Assembly: GCA_002331335.1 (NCBI GenBank)
Contig: DCZO01000025.1
Span: 19,775 to 75,843, forward strand
Direction of reading: 5' to 3'
Length of the DNA: 56,069 nucleotides
DNA from: Nitrospira sp. UBA2082
GTDB lineage: Bacteria > Nitrospirota > Nitrospiria > Nitrospirales > Nitrospiraceae
Numbering within the stretch: the stretch's first letter is position 1; every line of letters begins with the position of its first letter. A program made the position numbers and the translations under genes. This document shows, in pieces, positions 16,439 to 24,892 of the stretch. The notes under the pieces were generated by a model, which was not told the DNA's origin, searched no databases, and saw only the letters and a list, made by a program, of their open reading frames with translations.

Positions 16439-17680
16439 TCAGAAGAAGCCCATACTGGCGTAGGTAACGGTGGAGTTGTACTGGTCGGAAATACCTCGGT
16501 CGTAGCGAAGAACTTCCCCCTTGCCCGCTTGGATCAATCGCAGCAGGCTATAGATGGGAGCAAAACCGGAGATGCGGCGCCGGTCCTGTTCTTTCTGAAT
16601 ATAGGCGGCGAATGCACCGGGGTTAAGTTCCTCCACGTGCTTCAGCATTTCCAGATCATGTTGCATGGACCGGTGAAACGAAAAATCCGTCGGCGGCTCT
16701 TTGTCGCCGTACCGCAGACCGAGATGCGCCAACTCGCCCGCCGCAATCACGCAACTGCTCCGCCCGCATCCGGCCATGATGTTACGCAAGCCATCCAGGA
16801 ATGCGTCGATGGCAACGCGAGCTTCCCCTTCTGAAAGATCGAGTGCTGAGAACGAGCAGAGAACAGGCACGATCGTGAACGGTCGCTTGTCTCCGACGAC
16901 GTGCTGGAGAAAGGGCAGTTGAAATTCAATGGCATGCTCCGCCTGATGGCAGACATCCTCCTCGAACGATGCCGGAAGCCGGTCCTTTAGCTGCGACATG
17001 ATCGGCTGATCTGTGCGGACCACCCCCAGCGGTGTTTCGAAGTCTTTGTCGGTCACGGCAAACAGCTTGGCCAACCCGGCATAGGCTGTTCCAATGATCA
17101 CGTAGACATCCGGCTGTGCAGCCTCCTGTAATTCCTTATACGCCCAGGCATAGACCGGCCCGGCCTGCTTAAGATCATACGTTGGCACGACAAGCCCTTT
17201 GATAAGTTTTCCCGCATTCTCGGACGGCTTAAAGTCCGGCCCCTCGCTCGACGTAAAAAATCCGTCGATCTGCTTCTTCAGTTTGGCCCCATCAGCTTCA
17301 TAGCTGCGGCCGGCGAATAGAGGAGGCCGAAGCGGAGCCTGCCGATACTCGTTCCTGACCTGCACCCGTGCCGCCTCAGCCTGCTCACCTTCTAGAAACA
17401 GTTTCTGATCGAGGTCGGCGACCAGCTGCTCCACTTTACCCGGCATCAGAAATTCGCCGAACCGCTTGAGATACAACGCGCTGATGTCCATGAGGGAGTG
17501 TTCACCGTCAAAATGCTGCACGATGAAAAAATAGTTCAATGGCAGAACCAGCTTTTCTTTCCCCAGGCCGGTCGGGTCCCAGAGCACGATGTACTGTTCC
17601 TCGCCCTGTTTAATCGGCGAGAACTGGAGGTTCCGTAGAACCGGATATTGTTTGGGGTCTTTCGCGGCGCGTGTCGTCAT
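16439..17680 (-). CDS. MEMO1-family protein with N-terminal winged-helix-like extension (AmmeMemoRadiSam B-like)
   Basis: The 413-aa product has an N-terminal ~130-residue region with a PqqD-like winged-helix pattern (HFDGEHSLMDISALYLKRFG), then a MEMO domain. That domain shows GLVVPTYDLKQAGPVYAWAY, VYVIIGTAYAG, HAIEFQLPFLQHV and IAAGELAHLG. In canonical MEMO proteins the first two segments read PHAGY and GPNH, and their histidines bind a metal. Here both are replaced, so the metal site appears lost or remodelled, while the EH(A/S)xExQLPFLQ motif remains. The ATG at 17680 is preferred over TTG 17719, but its ribosome-binding site is weak. No AMMECR1 or radical SAM partner is adjacent. Confidence 0.75.
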   Translation of the reverse strand: MTTRAAKDPKQYPVLRNLQFSPIKQGEEQYIVLWDPTGLGKEKLVLPLNYFFIVQHFDGEHSLMDISALYLKRFGEFLMPGKVEQLVADLDQKLFLEGEQAEAARVQVRNEYRQAPLRPPLFAGRSYEADGAKLKKQIDGFFTSSEGPDFKPSENAGKLIKGLVVPTYDLKQAGPVYAWAYKELQEAAQPDVYVIIGTAYAGLAKLFAVTDKDFETPLGVVRTDQPIMSQLKDRLPASFEEDVCHQAEHAIEFQLPFLQHVVGDKRPFTIVPVLCSFSALDLSEGEARVAIDAFLDGLRNIMAGCGRSSCVIAAGELAHLGLRYGDKEPPTDFSFHRSMQHDLEMLKHVEELNPGAFAAYIQKEQDRRRISGFAPIYSLLRLIQAGKGEVLRYDRGISDQYNSTVTYASMGFF

Positions 17681-17737
17681 GGCAGCGATATTGTAGGGGA
17701 CGGGCTTGGGATGCTGCAACTAACCGGAAGGGGTGGC

Positions 17738-18487
17738 TTAACTTTCCTGAGGCGGTTTGCCTTGCGTGCGCCGACTAAGAACGATGAGCATGCCAATCGT
17801 CACTATCAGAAGCCAGAGGGTTGGTCGGCCATACGACGCATCGGAGAATTCGATCAGGTCGGTCAGGCGACCGATCAACAGCGACATGCGGGCCATCACG
17901 GTGTAGCCGAAGGCCGCGCCGAACGCGATCATCAAAAACATTACCCCGGTTTTTGCGACGACCTTGCCCGGCCCGCTGTGTTCGATTGAGAAGAAGAAGT
18001 AGAACAGCACTGAGATCACACCGATCAAAATGATGATTACGTTGATGCTGCTCGACGGGTCGAGGAGATTCATCGAGAAGGTCATGCCATCACCGCCGGC
18101 CAACGACAGCAGGGGCCTGACGGTATCTTCAACCTGCTTCAGGATAAACGATGATATCGTGCGTGGAATCGCGAGTCCCGATCCGACCCCCACGATAAAG
18201 GCGAAGGCGTAGCGGGACAGCCAGGCGGCTTTCGGCACGTAGCGCGTCAGCATGAGCATGCCGATAGCCACAGGAATCAACAGGGCGATCTCGCCCTGTT
18301 CGACAATCGGCTTGACGATCAAATGCACGATGACCGTGTCGTAGGCCTTCACGATGGTGTAGCCGACCGACACACCCACATAGAGATGTTCCGCCAGCTT
18401 GAACAAGGGGTTATCTTTGTACAGGAACGAGAAGATACAGAGGGTCAACCCTGTCGCCACCCACGCTCCAAGTACCGTTGCATCCAT
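17738..18487 (-). CDS. Integral membrane protein, 249 aa
   Basis: About seven hydrophobic segments are visible, including GAWVATGLTLCIFSFL, IALLIPVAIGMLMLTRYV, INVIIILIGVISVLFYFFF, GVMFLMIAFGAAFGY and a final LWLLIVTIGMLIVL. No transporter signature or catalytic motif is recognised. It starts 15 bases after the preceding gene's stop and lies within the GlmL-to-MEMO operon. That position suggests it is a membrane subunit of the same system. Function unknown. Confidence 0.7.
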   Translation of the reverse strand: MDATVLGAWVATGLTLCIFSFLYKDNPLFKLAEHLYVGVSVGYTIVKAYDTVIVHLIVKPIVEQGEIALLIPVAIGMLMLTRYVPKAAWLSRYAFAFIVGVGSGLAIPRTISSFILKQVEDTVRPLLSLAGGDGMTFSMNLLDPSSSINVIIILIGVISVLFYFFFSIEHSGPGKVVAKTGVMFLMIAFGAAFGYTVMARMSLLIGRLTDLIEFSDASYGRPTLWLLIVTIGMLIVLSRRTQGKPPQES

Positions 18488-18502
18488 CGGCTGCCGTGCT
18501 CC

Positions 18503-19348
18503 TTAAGAACCAACCTGGCTGTGCTGCTGTGCCGCTCGTCGCATGCTGAAGTAAAAAAGATTGCATATGATCACCAGGACAATGATCGCCACATGCGTCG
18601 CCGACTGCGCATCCATCCCCGCCACGGCTTTGCCCTTCTGATCGATCAGGCTTTCGTATTCTGCTGCGCCACGCAGGCCGCCGATCAGACCGTTGATCTG
18701 CCCGCTTCTCAATAGGGGATATAACCCCGGCGCCATGACCCCCGTGCAACCGCCCCCCATCTCAAACTTGTACTTGTCCTTGCCGAATACGTACCAGGCT
18801 TCAACTCCCGGATTGCCTGCGCCCAGACTGACCATATACGTCACATCTTTCAAACTCTGCACACCGTCCAGCACCGGAAGCCCCTTCGTCGGCTTGCCGC
18901 CATAATCGCTGGGAAAGGTATTGTAGAGATTCTGGCCCAGATTGATGATGACAGCCGTGTTGCCTGGGCTCCAGCCGAGAAAGACATAGTCCTTGCCGTT
19001 TTCTTTCCCCATCTCCTTCGCCACCTGGGTCACGATCTGATCGGCCAAGCCGGTGCCGGATACCCAGAGCGTCATGGTCACGACGCGCAGATTCTTCCGG
19101 AAGGCGTGCCGAAGCAGGGCGATCGCCTGCGGGTGCAATTCCGGTTTCGAAGCCGGGTCGAAATCGAGCGACATAAACAAAACGGACCGTTCCGGCAACG
19201 ATTCAATATGGTTATAGACGCCGCGCACTTCAGAGGAAATCTTGATCGGAAGACCCACCGGATAGAGCAAGGGCAACAGCGTGCAGAGACCGATCACCAG
19301 GAAGATGATCCGCCGGTCGATCTTGAGCATTCTTTCGGAAAAGTTCAT
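18503..19348 (-). CDS. Membrane protein with extracytoplasmic or cytosolic alpha/beta domain between two membrane helices, 281 aa
   Basis: One hydrophobic helix lies near residues 14-34 (IIFLVIGLCTLLPLLYPVGLP) and one near residues 248-266 (HVAIIVLVIICNLFYF). The ~200-residue domain between them has alternating strands and helices (RSVLFMSLDFDP, LRVVTMTLWVSGTGLADQIV, DVTYMVSLGAGNPGVEAWYVF). It also has a glycine-rich GGGCTGVMAPGLYPLL segment. The topology suggests both termini on the same side. I do not recognise the family. In order it follows the 216-aa membrane protein, with a 103-base spacer carrying word repeats. Confidence 0.68.
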   Translation of the reverse strand: MNFSERMLKIDRRIIFLVIGLCTLLPLLYPVGLPIKISSEVRGVYNHIESLPERSVLFMSLDFDPASKPELHPQAIALLRHAFRKNLRVVTMTLWVSGTGLADQIVTQVAKEMGKENGKDYVFLGWSPGNTAVIINLGQNLYNTFPSDYGGKPTKGLPVLDGVQSLKDVTYMVSLGAGNPGVEAWYVFGKDKYKFEMGGGCTGVMAPGLYPLLRSGQINGLIGGLRGAAEYESLIDQKGKAVAGMDAQSATHVAIIVLVIICNLFYFSMRRAAQQHSQVGS

Positions 19349-19451
19349 AAACGAAGCATACTTCTTCCGCTTACAGCGTTCAGCTATCAGCAGTCAGCTG
19401 GTCCAATCCTTCCGATGCTGAAAGCCGGCGGCTGATTGCTGCCAGCTTTCA
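19349..19451. repeat. Intergenic low-complexity word repeat (AGCTGA/CAGC type)
   Basis: The spacer inside the operon holds repeated short words such as CAGCTATCAGCAGTCAGCTGG and GCTGATTGCTGCCAGC, which partly pair with each other. They are not coding. Similar but different word repeats occur in two other spacers of this operon. Confidence 0.5.
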
Positions 19452-20102
19452 CTATTCCTTTCCTCCCCCCAGATACGACCGTTCAACGCCGAAGATGATT
19501 TTGAACGACAAGGCCACTGCACCGAGGCTCACCCCGATCAGAATGGCGCGGCGCACCGAGGCGTTCAGGACGTTCAGAATCCATTGGGACACATCGCCGC
19601 TCAGCGGAATCAGATATTCACCCAGCGGGACACGGCCCATCATGACGATCACCGCCGCAATTAAGAGCACCGCAGCTTCACGGCTCCTGGCTCGAAACGA
19701 TCGATAGGCGGCGGAGGCGATGAAGAAAGCCAGGATCGCGAACATCGTGCCCTGGAGCGGCACCAGCATGTAGGAATAGACCCAGCCGAACGCGGTGGCT
19801 GCCCCCTCGAGACTTTCCTTCCCGTTGGCCCAGAGCCCAACCGCAATGGTCCCCAGCATCCCCGCATAGAGCACGAGACTATAGCCCCAGCCCTCTTCCT
19901 TCCTTCTGATCTTTGCCGCATGCTGATGGAACAAACTCGTCACCCCCAAGACCAGTGCAAAGCCGCCGACAATCTGAAGCCATTTGGTGGCGGAGGTCAG
20001 TAATTGCTCAGAAGCCGGATGCGGTACGTAATACTGCCCGGCGAAGAGCAACCCGGTGATCATCGTAATCAGCAGTGGCAATTGCCGGCGAAGGAAGATC
20101 AT
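19452..20102 (-). CDS. Integral membrane protein, 216 aa
   Basis: About six hydrophobic segments are visible, including LPLLITMITGLLFAGQYYV, WLQIVGGFALVLGVTSLF, YSLVLYAGMLGTIAVGLWA and AAVLLIAAVIVMMG. The ATG at 20102 overlaps the stop of the preceding DUF6754-type gene (ATGA arrangement), indicating translational coupling. An in-frame upstream extension to 20312 lies entirely inside the preceding gene and was rejected. No known family is recognised; the coupling implies it works with the DUF6754 protein. Confidence 0.72.
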   Translation of the reverse strand: MIFLRRQLPLLITMITGLLFAGQYYVPHPASEQLLTSATKWLQIVGGFALVLGVTSLFHQHAAKIRRKEEGWGYSLVLYAGMLGTIAVGLWANGKESLEGAATAFGWVYSYMLVPLQGTMFAILAFFIASAAYRSFRARSREAAVLLIAAVIVMMGRVPLGEYLIPLSGDVSQWILNVLNASVRRAILIGVSLGAVALSFKIIFGVERSYLGGGKE

Positions 20103-21379
20103 TTCACATCCTTGAAGAAGTCCAGAAACAGAGACGGCCACTGCGCGCCTGTGACGGCACCGATGGTCGCCAACACCGTGCCGATGACGATGGCGCTCAA
20201 GATGACGGCCTTCCCGATATCCTGCCCGCGCAGGGTACCGATCTGAACCGGCTCTTTGGACAGATAGGCACTGGCGGCGTAGAGCTCTTCGCCGATCAAC
20301 GTGTAGTCGCACGTAGTCACAAAGAACGGGAGCTGGTGGTCCGAATCGGTCCCGGCGATCTGAATGGCGCCGGTGCTCGCGCCGGTCTCGGTGAGCAGCA
20401 GTGATTCGGCGAAATAGGAACCCATAAAGAAATTTGCCGCAGGCTTTTTGCGAAGCATGATGCCGTCGACCGCCGCCGTATAACTGAATTGATCGGAGGT
20501 GATGAAAAAGTTCGAGTCTTCCTTGAAGAGGTCAGGCTTACCGGCCTCCATGTAGGCCTGTTTTGTGATTTCTTGACAGACGGCCATCGTGATCGGGTCT
20601 CGATGGGGCACCATCAGCTCAGTCTCATAGGCTGCGGTGCGCTTTGCGACTCGGCCCAGGATCACCGCCGCGGCGATCGTCGAGGGATCACTCATATCGT
20701 GCGCGCCGGTCAAATACAGAATCGGCTTCCCCAACTCGGTCGAACGGCCGATGGCCTCATCGACTGCGTCGAGACCGGGAATCCGGCGTAGAAAGATCTC
20801 ATTCCGCCTGGCATGACTGATCGCGTAGAAGACTATTCCACCGAACGACAGGGCCAGGATCAGGTTATTGAGTTGGTTCCAATTGAACCAATTGGGGGCA
20901 GGAGTGGCCTGAACCAATGAACTCATGGCCCGGTCTTCCCTCTTGAGTAACGCTACCGCCACCGTATACGCCGTGCCGTCCTGTATCTCAGCATCTTTCC
21001 CGCTTCGGATGACATACTGGTGCCAGGTCTTCTCTGCCTCCCTCGTCCACCAGGCGGATTTGACGTCCTTCACGAATCGAGTATCGGCAGGAAACTCCGC
21101 AATCACTTTCAGCGATGCTGGATCAATGGCGCCTCCATTGCCGAGCAGAATCTGATACCGCGCATCGGGACTGTCCGAACCGCTCGGCGCCCAGAGGACG
21201 GTCAGACTTGCGCCGCCGTCGTTCGGCGTATCGATCACTTGCACTTCAACCGGAGCAGGCAACGTCGATTGCGCCGATGCTGGAACAGAAAGCCCGACAT
21301 GCACGAGCACCGACAGCAGGACACACGCAAACAGTTCCCCTCTGCCCCCCCATCTCACGTGTAGCGTTTCACGTTTCAC
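20099..21379 (-). CDS. DUF6754-type membrane protein with N-terminal signal and fibronectin-like segment
   Basis: The ~426-aa product begins with a signal/anchor (LFACVLLSVLVHVGLSVPASA). An extracytoplasmic beta domain of about 130 residues follows, then a transmembrane helix (NLILALSFGGIVFYAI, near residue 175). Next is the conserved core with FLRRIPGLDAVDEAIGRSTE, ILYLTGAHDMSDPSTIAAAVILGRVAKR and FFVTTCDYTLIGEELYAASAY, and last a membrane helix. I associate this core with DUF6754, a family without known function. The start is uncertain: the GTG at 21379 lies in a word-repeat stretch, and GTG 21358 or a later codon is also possible. Confidence 0.75.
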   Translation of the reverse strand: MKRETLHVRWGGRGELFACVLLSVLVHVGLSVPASAQSTLPAPVEVQVIDTPNDGGASLTVLWAPSGSDSPDARYQILLGNGGAIDPASLKVIAEFPADTRFVKDVKSAWWTREAEKTWHQYVIRSGKDAEIQDGTAYTVAVALLKREDRAMSSLVQATPAPNWFNWNQLNNLILALSFGGIVFYAISHARRNEIFLRRIPGLDAVDEAIGRSTELGKPILYLTGAHDMSDPSTIAAAVILGRVAKRTAAYETELMVPHRDPITMAVCQEITKQAYMEAGKPDLFKEDSNFFITSDQFSYTAAVDGIMLRKKPAANFFMGSYFAESLLLTETGASTGAIQIAGTDSDHQLPFFVTTCDYTLIGEELYAASAYLSKEPVQIGTLRGQDIGKAVILSAIVIGTVLATIGAVTGAQWPSLFLDFFKDVK

Positions 21380-21432
21380 GTCTTCTTCAGTCCCTCTTGC
21401 GTTTCACAATTCACGTTTAACGTTTCGCGCCC
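21360..21432. repeat. Intergenic CACGTTT/GAAACGTG word repeats
   Basis: Multiple near copies of GTTTCACGTTTCACG and GTTTCACAATTCACGTTTAACG occur between the stop of the preceding gene and the DUF6754 gene start. They may extend into its annotated first codons. The repeats are of the tandem-word type rather than hairpins. Confidence 0.55.
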
Positions 21433-22554
21433 TCAGCCTTCAATCACTTCAATATTTGTCCGTGGAATCACCGCAACCTGCCCATCTGGAAACCGTACCT
21501 CCAGCACCCGGACTTCACTCTCCGTAGGAATCTTGGTGAGATCCGATGGCAAGGCGGATACCTCGCCGATCTTACCGAACAACGGATCACGGATGATGCG
21601 AACCAGATCGCCCATACGAATTCCCGATCGCTGCGGCTGCGTGATTGTACCGGCCTGTGTTTCCGTTTGAGGAATAATGATCTCAGGGCGAATGACACCG
21701 GCTCTGATCTGCGTGGCGCCTGAGATCGACGCCTTGGATTCGGCATGGGCGGAAAGCAGTGCAAAGGTCTTCTGGGCCATTGGAATCGTGCCGAACCCCT
21801 CGGTGAGGATCAGCGTAAACCCGACCTGTTCGGATCCCGTGATCGCCACACCCAAGTCATAGCCTAAGAGCGCCCGTAGATCTTTGTCATGGATTCCGCC
21901 GACCACAAGGCCCGCCACGCCGACTTCTTTCGCCTTCACCATCGTATCGGCCGGCAAGAATGAGCCGCCGACCACAATTTTCCCCTTCATGTCCGGCTTC
22001 ACCTGATCCGGTGTCAGCGCCTCATCGGGAGCAGCCACGGCCATGACCAACTCCCCGTACGTTTCTCCACCGATACCGAAGATCCCTTGAACCAGGCTGC
22101 ACAGGCATTCGATCGTCACACCCTGCTGAGGATGGATCTCCACGACCGCGCCATCGACATAACCGAGCAGTTCGAGGACGCGCGGTGGTTCCCGTAGGAG
22201 CACTTGCCCTGTCACGGTGGAGACCGACTCCACCTTGCCCGTCACCGGCGAGCGGATTTCTGTCTTGAACCACTTGATCAGCGGCTTGTTCTCCGCAAGG
22301 ATCTCGTCCTTCTGAACGGCGTCGCCTTCCTTCTTGATCAAGTAGTCTTTGATCTCATCCGGAGCGACGCCCAGTTGATTCGCGAGATTCAGCGGGTAGA
22401 CCTTGCCGGGCAACTCAGCGCGGGCCACCGGCTGATTCGATCGGACGCGGTCGCCCACATTCACCAGTACCGTGCCAGGGAGCGGTAGAATCCGCCGCCT
22501 ACGAATGACGGTCGAATCGGTGACAGTGAGGCCGGGAGTATAGGAATGGGCCAT
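21433..22554 (-). CDS. Lipoyl-like hammerhead and KOW-like domain protein, 373 aa
   Basis: The N-terminal part has two barrel-sandwich (lipoyl/biotinyl-like) modules: LPGTVLVNVGDRVRSNQPVAR and IRSPVTGKVESVSTVTGQVL. No lysine in the biotin or lipoate position is evident. A middle alpha/beta domain (GKIVVGGSFLPADTMVKAKEVGVAGLVVGG) follows, and the C-terminus has a KOW/SH3-like segment (GIRMGDLVRIIRDPLFGKIGE). Hammerhead modules are common in membrane-associated transport and redox complexes. No signal peptide, so cytosolic. The gene lies directly downstream of glmL-like and upstream of the DUF6754 gene. Exact family unrecognised. Confidence 0.7.
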   Translation of the reverse strand: MAHSYTPGLTVTDSTVIRRRRILPLPGTVLVNVGDRVRSNQPVARAELPGKVYPLNLANQLGVAPDEIKDYLIKKEGDAVQKDEILAENKPLIKWFKTEIRSPVTGKVESVSTVTGQVLLREPPRVLELLGYVDGAVVEIHPQQGVTIECLCSLVQGIFGIGGETYGELVMAVAAPDEALTPDQVKPDMKGKIVVGGSFLPADTMVKAKEVGVAGLVVGGIHDKDLRALLGYDLGVAITGSEQVGFTLILTEGFGTIPMAQKTFALLSAHAESKASISGATQIRAGVIRPEIIIPQTETQAGTITQPQRSGIRMGDLVRIIRDPLFGKIGEVSALPSDLTKIPTESEVRVLEVRFPDGQVAVIPRTNIEVIEG

Positions 22555-22641
22555 ACTCTAAGACCTCAGAGCAAACGGTTGATGGCACATGGCTAATGGC
22601 ACAAGCTTCAGTCTTTCTAATTTCGTGCTCTACGCCATAGG
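22555..22641. repeat. Intergenic ATGGC word repeat
   Basis: The spacer contains TTGATGGCACATGGCTAATGGCACAAG and a related CGCCATAGGCTATC on the opposite sense. This is the third spacer of the operon that carries its own repeated-word sequence. No gene is seen. Confidence 0.45.
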
Positions 22642-24477
22642 CTATCTGCTCTCATTCGGATACAGCCCGACGGCGCTGAACCATTTCGTGAGCGCCGCAA
22701 TACGTGCCTGCTGATCAGCCGGTAATTGCAACGGACGGCCCCGCCCATCGAGTATCAAGCCGACCGCCCCGCCCTGGACCTCGCGTGTCACTGTGCCACC
22801 GGCTCCCGCCCCTAGGTTGATCGCCTTGGCCGGTTGCATGGTCACCGTCGCCTTCTTGCCCAGCTCAAGCGGATAGAGCCGCAGGTCGCCGAATTTCAGC
22901 TGGTCCGTCACAGTCCTTCCGTCAGGGAACACAATCTCATAGTCGGCGCTTCGCTCTCCGTCTTTTCCCTGCCCGATCGGCGCAACACAGGTGCCGAGAT
23001 AGACCATGCAGTCTCGGACAAAGACATCCGTCGCGGCCTTTTCATCAATCGTCGACAAGACCCCGAGATGCGGCATCATGAAGATACTGTCGACGGAGAG
23101 CCTCGTGAACCCCAACGGCTCATAGGCATCCACCATCATCACCATCGATTGAATCCGTCGCGGGGCATGGGAAAGAATGCCGCCGCTGCCGACGATCAGA
23201 TCCAGCTTCAGCATGTCGATCAGCGTCTTCCCGGACGTCTGCTGTTCGAAGACATCGGAAATCGTCCGCTCCTGTTGCACACCTTTCAGGCCCGTGGCCA
23301 ACGACTTGTGGTGGATGAGCGCAAGCCGCAACGCTTCGCGTGAGATAGCATGCTCGATTTGCAGTTCATCGAGCGTCTGCGGAATGGTAGTCGGCCTGAT
23401 CATCTTGTTCTTGATCCGGTTGCGCAGGGTCTGTTCATCGATCGTAAAGGGCACCCAGCGCATAATGTTGGCCAACCCGGTTTCGGCCAGCACGTTGGAA
23501 ATACTGTAAGACATGCCCAGGTTGGCACTGACCGTCCGATTGAACACCCCTTCGAAGACCGAAAACACGTCGGTCGTCGCTCCGCCGATATCCACGCCGA
23601 TCAGGTTCAAGTGTTCGCGCTTGGCGATCGTTTCCATAATCACGCCGACGGCTGCCGGCGTCGGCATGATTGGCGCGCCCGCCATCTCGATCAATTTCCT
23701 ATAGCCGGGCGCCTGCTGCATGACATGTTCGAGAAAGAGATCGTGGATCTTGTGGCGCGCCGGCGCGAGGTTCTCCTTTTCCAACACGGGCCGGATATTC
23801 TCGGTGACCACCAACGCGGACTTTTCACCCAGGATCTTCTTCACTTGCGGCTGCGCATCCTTGTTGCCGGCATAGATCAGCGGAAGCTTGTACGTCGCGC
23901 CAAACCGGGGACGGGGTTCCGCCGCCGCAATATACTCGGCCATTTCCACCACATGGGTGACTGCCCCGCCATCCGTGCCACCGGACATCAAAATCATATC
24001 CGGCCGCATCGTCCTGATGCGTTCGATCTTCTCGTGCGGCAGACGGCCATCATTGGAAGCCAGCACATCGATCACGATGGCTCCGGCGCCCAAGGCGGCC
24101 CGCTGCGCACTCTCGCCCGTCATATTCTGCACCACACCCGTCACCATCATCTGCAAGCCCCCGCCTGCGCTGCTGGTGGAGATGTACATATCGACGCCGG
24201 TCTTGGCATCCCGGCAAGGCGTGATGATTTTGTCACCATCGAGAATCTTGCGGCCGGATAGCTCCTCGATTTCGGCGATGGCATTCAACACCCCGCGTGT
24301 CACATCTTCGAAGGGCGCTTCGACCGTCGTCGGCGCCTCCCCGCGATAGGTCTGGCGGTATTCATCCCCGATTTTTTCGATGAGAATGGCTTTGGTCGTC
24401 GTGCTGCCGCAGTCAGTGGCAACGATCACGTTCAACGAGTGATCGACCTTCGGCGGGCCGGACGAAGCAGAGATCAT
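22642..24477 (-). CDS. GlmL (MutL)-type actin-like ATPase
   Basis: The 611-aa protein belongs to the GlmL/MutL family, ASKHA-fold ATPases that are encoded beside coenzyme B12-dependent glutamate mutase and thought to maintain it. The ATP-binding signature is VATDCGSTTTKAIL near residues 18-32, and a second phosphate motif VDIGGATTDVFS lies in the middle. The family-typical RPDMILMSGGTDGG and GSGGILSHAP segments are present. No glutamate mutase gene (glmS/glmE) is in the window. Its ATG overlaps the stop of the small upstream gene by 4 bases, so they are coupled. The unusual partner set suggests a different client. Confidence 0.85.
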   Translation of the reverse strand: MISASSGPPKVDHSLNVIVATDCGSTTTKAILIEKIGDEYRQTYRGEAPTTVEAPFEDVTRGVLNAIAEIEELSGRKILDGDKIITPCRDAKTGVDMYISTSSAGGGLQMMVTGVVQNMTGESAQRAALGAGAIVIDVLASNDGRLPHEKIERIRTMRPDMILMSGGTDGGAVTHVVEMAEYIAAAEPRPRFGATYKLPLIYAGNKDAQPQVKKILGEKSALVVTENIRPVLEKENLAPARHKIHDLFLEHVMQQAPGYRKLIEMAGAPIMPTPAAVGVIMETIAKREHLNLIGVDIGGATTDVFSVFEGVFNRTVSANLGMSYSISNVLAETGLANIMRWVPFTIDEQTLRNRIKNKMIRPTTIPQTLDELQIEHAISREALRLALIHHKSLATGLKGVQQERTISDVFEQQTSGKTLIDMLKLDLIVGSGGILSHAPRRIQSMVMMVDAYEPLGFTRLSVDSIFMMPHLGVLSTIDEKAATDVFVRDCMVYLGTCVAPIGQGKDGERSADYEIVFPDGRTVTDQLKFGDLRLYPLELGKKATVTMQPAKAINLGAGAGGTVTREVQGGAVGLILDGRGRPLQLPADQQARIAALTKWFSAVGLYPNESR

Positions 24478-24854
24478 TGAGCCGACGCTCCTTGTGGAGC
24501 GCGGGGAGCAGACTTGGCTTCGATGATGGCAATCAGCTGGGGAATCGTCTCGCGGCGTTCAAGCAACCGGGCCACTTGCTCGACTTCCTTTACGTTGAAA
24601 GCACACTCGATGATCGGGGTGAAAAAATGCAGCGCCTGGCTTCCCAGAAAATTCATCGGCCCCATGGACTCCAAAAACACCGTCGCCGGCGCCGCCATCC
24701 CGCGTTTTGCAATGACATCGGCGACACGCTCCATCAGTTCGACATCTTCCATGGAGAGGGGCTGGGAATCGGACCGGACGGCGAACGCATGGCGGAAACC
24801 GGCTTGAAGTTGAGCCAGCTTTTGAGCCACGCGGACCTTGGAGGGCAATGGCAT
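24474..24854 (-). CDS. Small helical protein opening the GlmL operon, 126 aa
   Basis: Predicted largely helical cytosolic protein. It has a conserved-looking core MGPMNFLGSQALHFFTPIIECAF and a C-terminal helix LLERRETIPQLIAIIE. I recall similarly sized proteins with an FLGSQAL core beside GlmL-type genes, but no named function. It is the first gene after the promoter at 24893-24921 and its stop overlaps the GlmL ATG (ATGA), so it is probably translated in step with GlmL and may be its partner. The Shine-Dalgarno is weak. Confidence 0.7.
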   Translation of the reverse strand: MPLPSKVRVAQKLAQLQAGFRHAFAVRSDSQPLSMEDVELMERVADVIAKRGMAAPATVFLESMGPMNFLGSQALHFFTPIIECAFNVKEVEQVARLLERRETIPQLIAIIEAKSAPRAPQGASAQ

Positions 24855-24892
24855 AAGTGTTTGTCAGACAAGGGAAACCGCCAGCGAGCCGC

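Noticed and set aside
23350..24261. Long plus-strand open frame (303 codons) inside the GlmL gene
   Set aside because: It is a shadow of the GlmL coding frame. Its protein is histidine- and arginine-rich without a motif, and it has no ribosome-binding site.
22642..24477. DNA mismatch repair protein MutL as the identity of the 611-aa ATPase
   Set aside because: The name MutL is shared, but this protein has the actin-like CGSTTTKA and GGATTD phosphate motifs of GlmL. It lacks the GHKL ATPase motifs of mismatch repair MutL.
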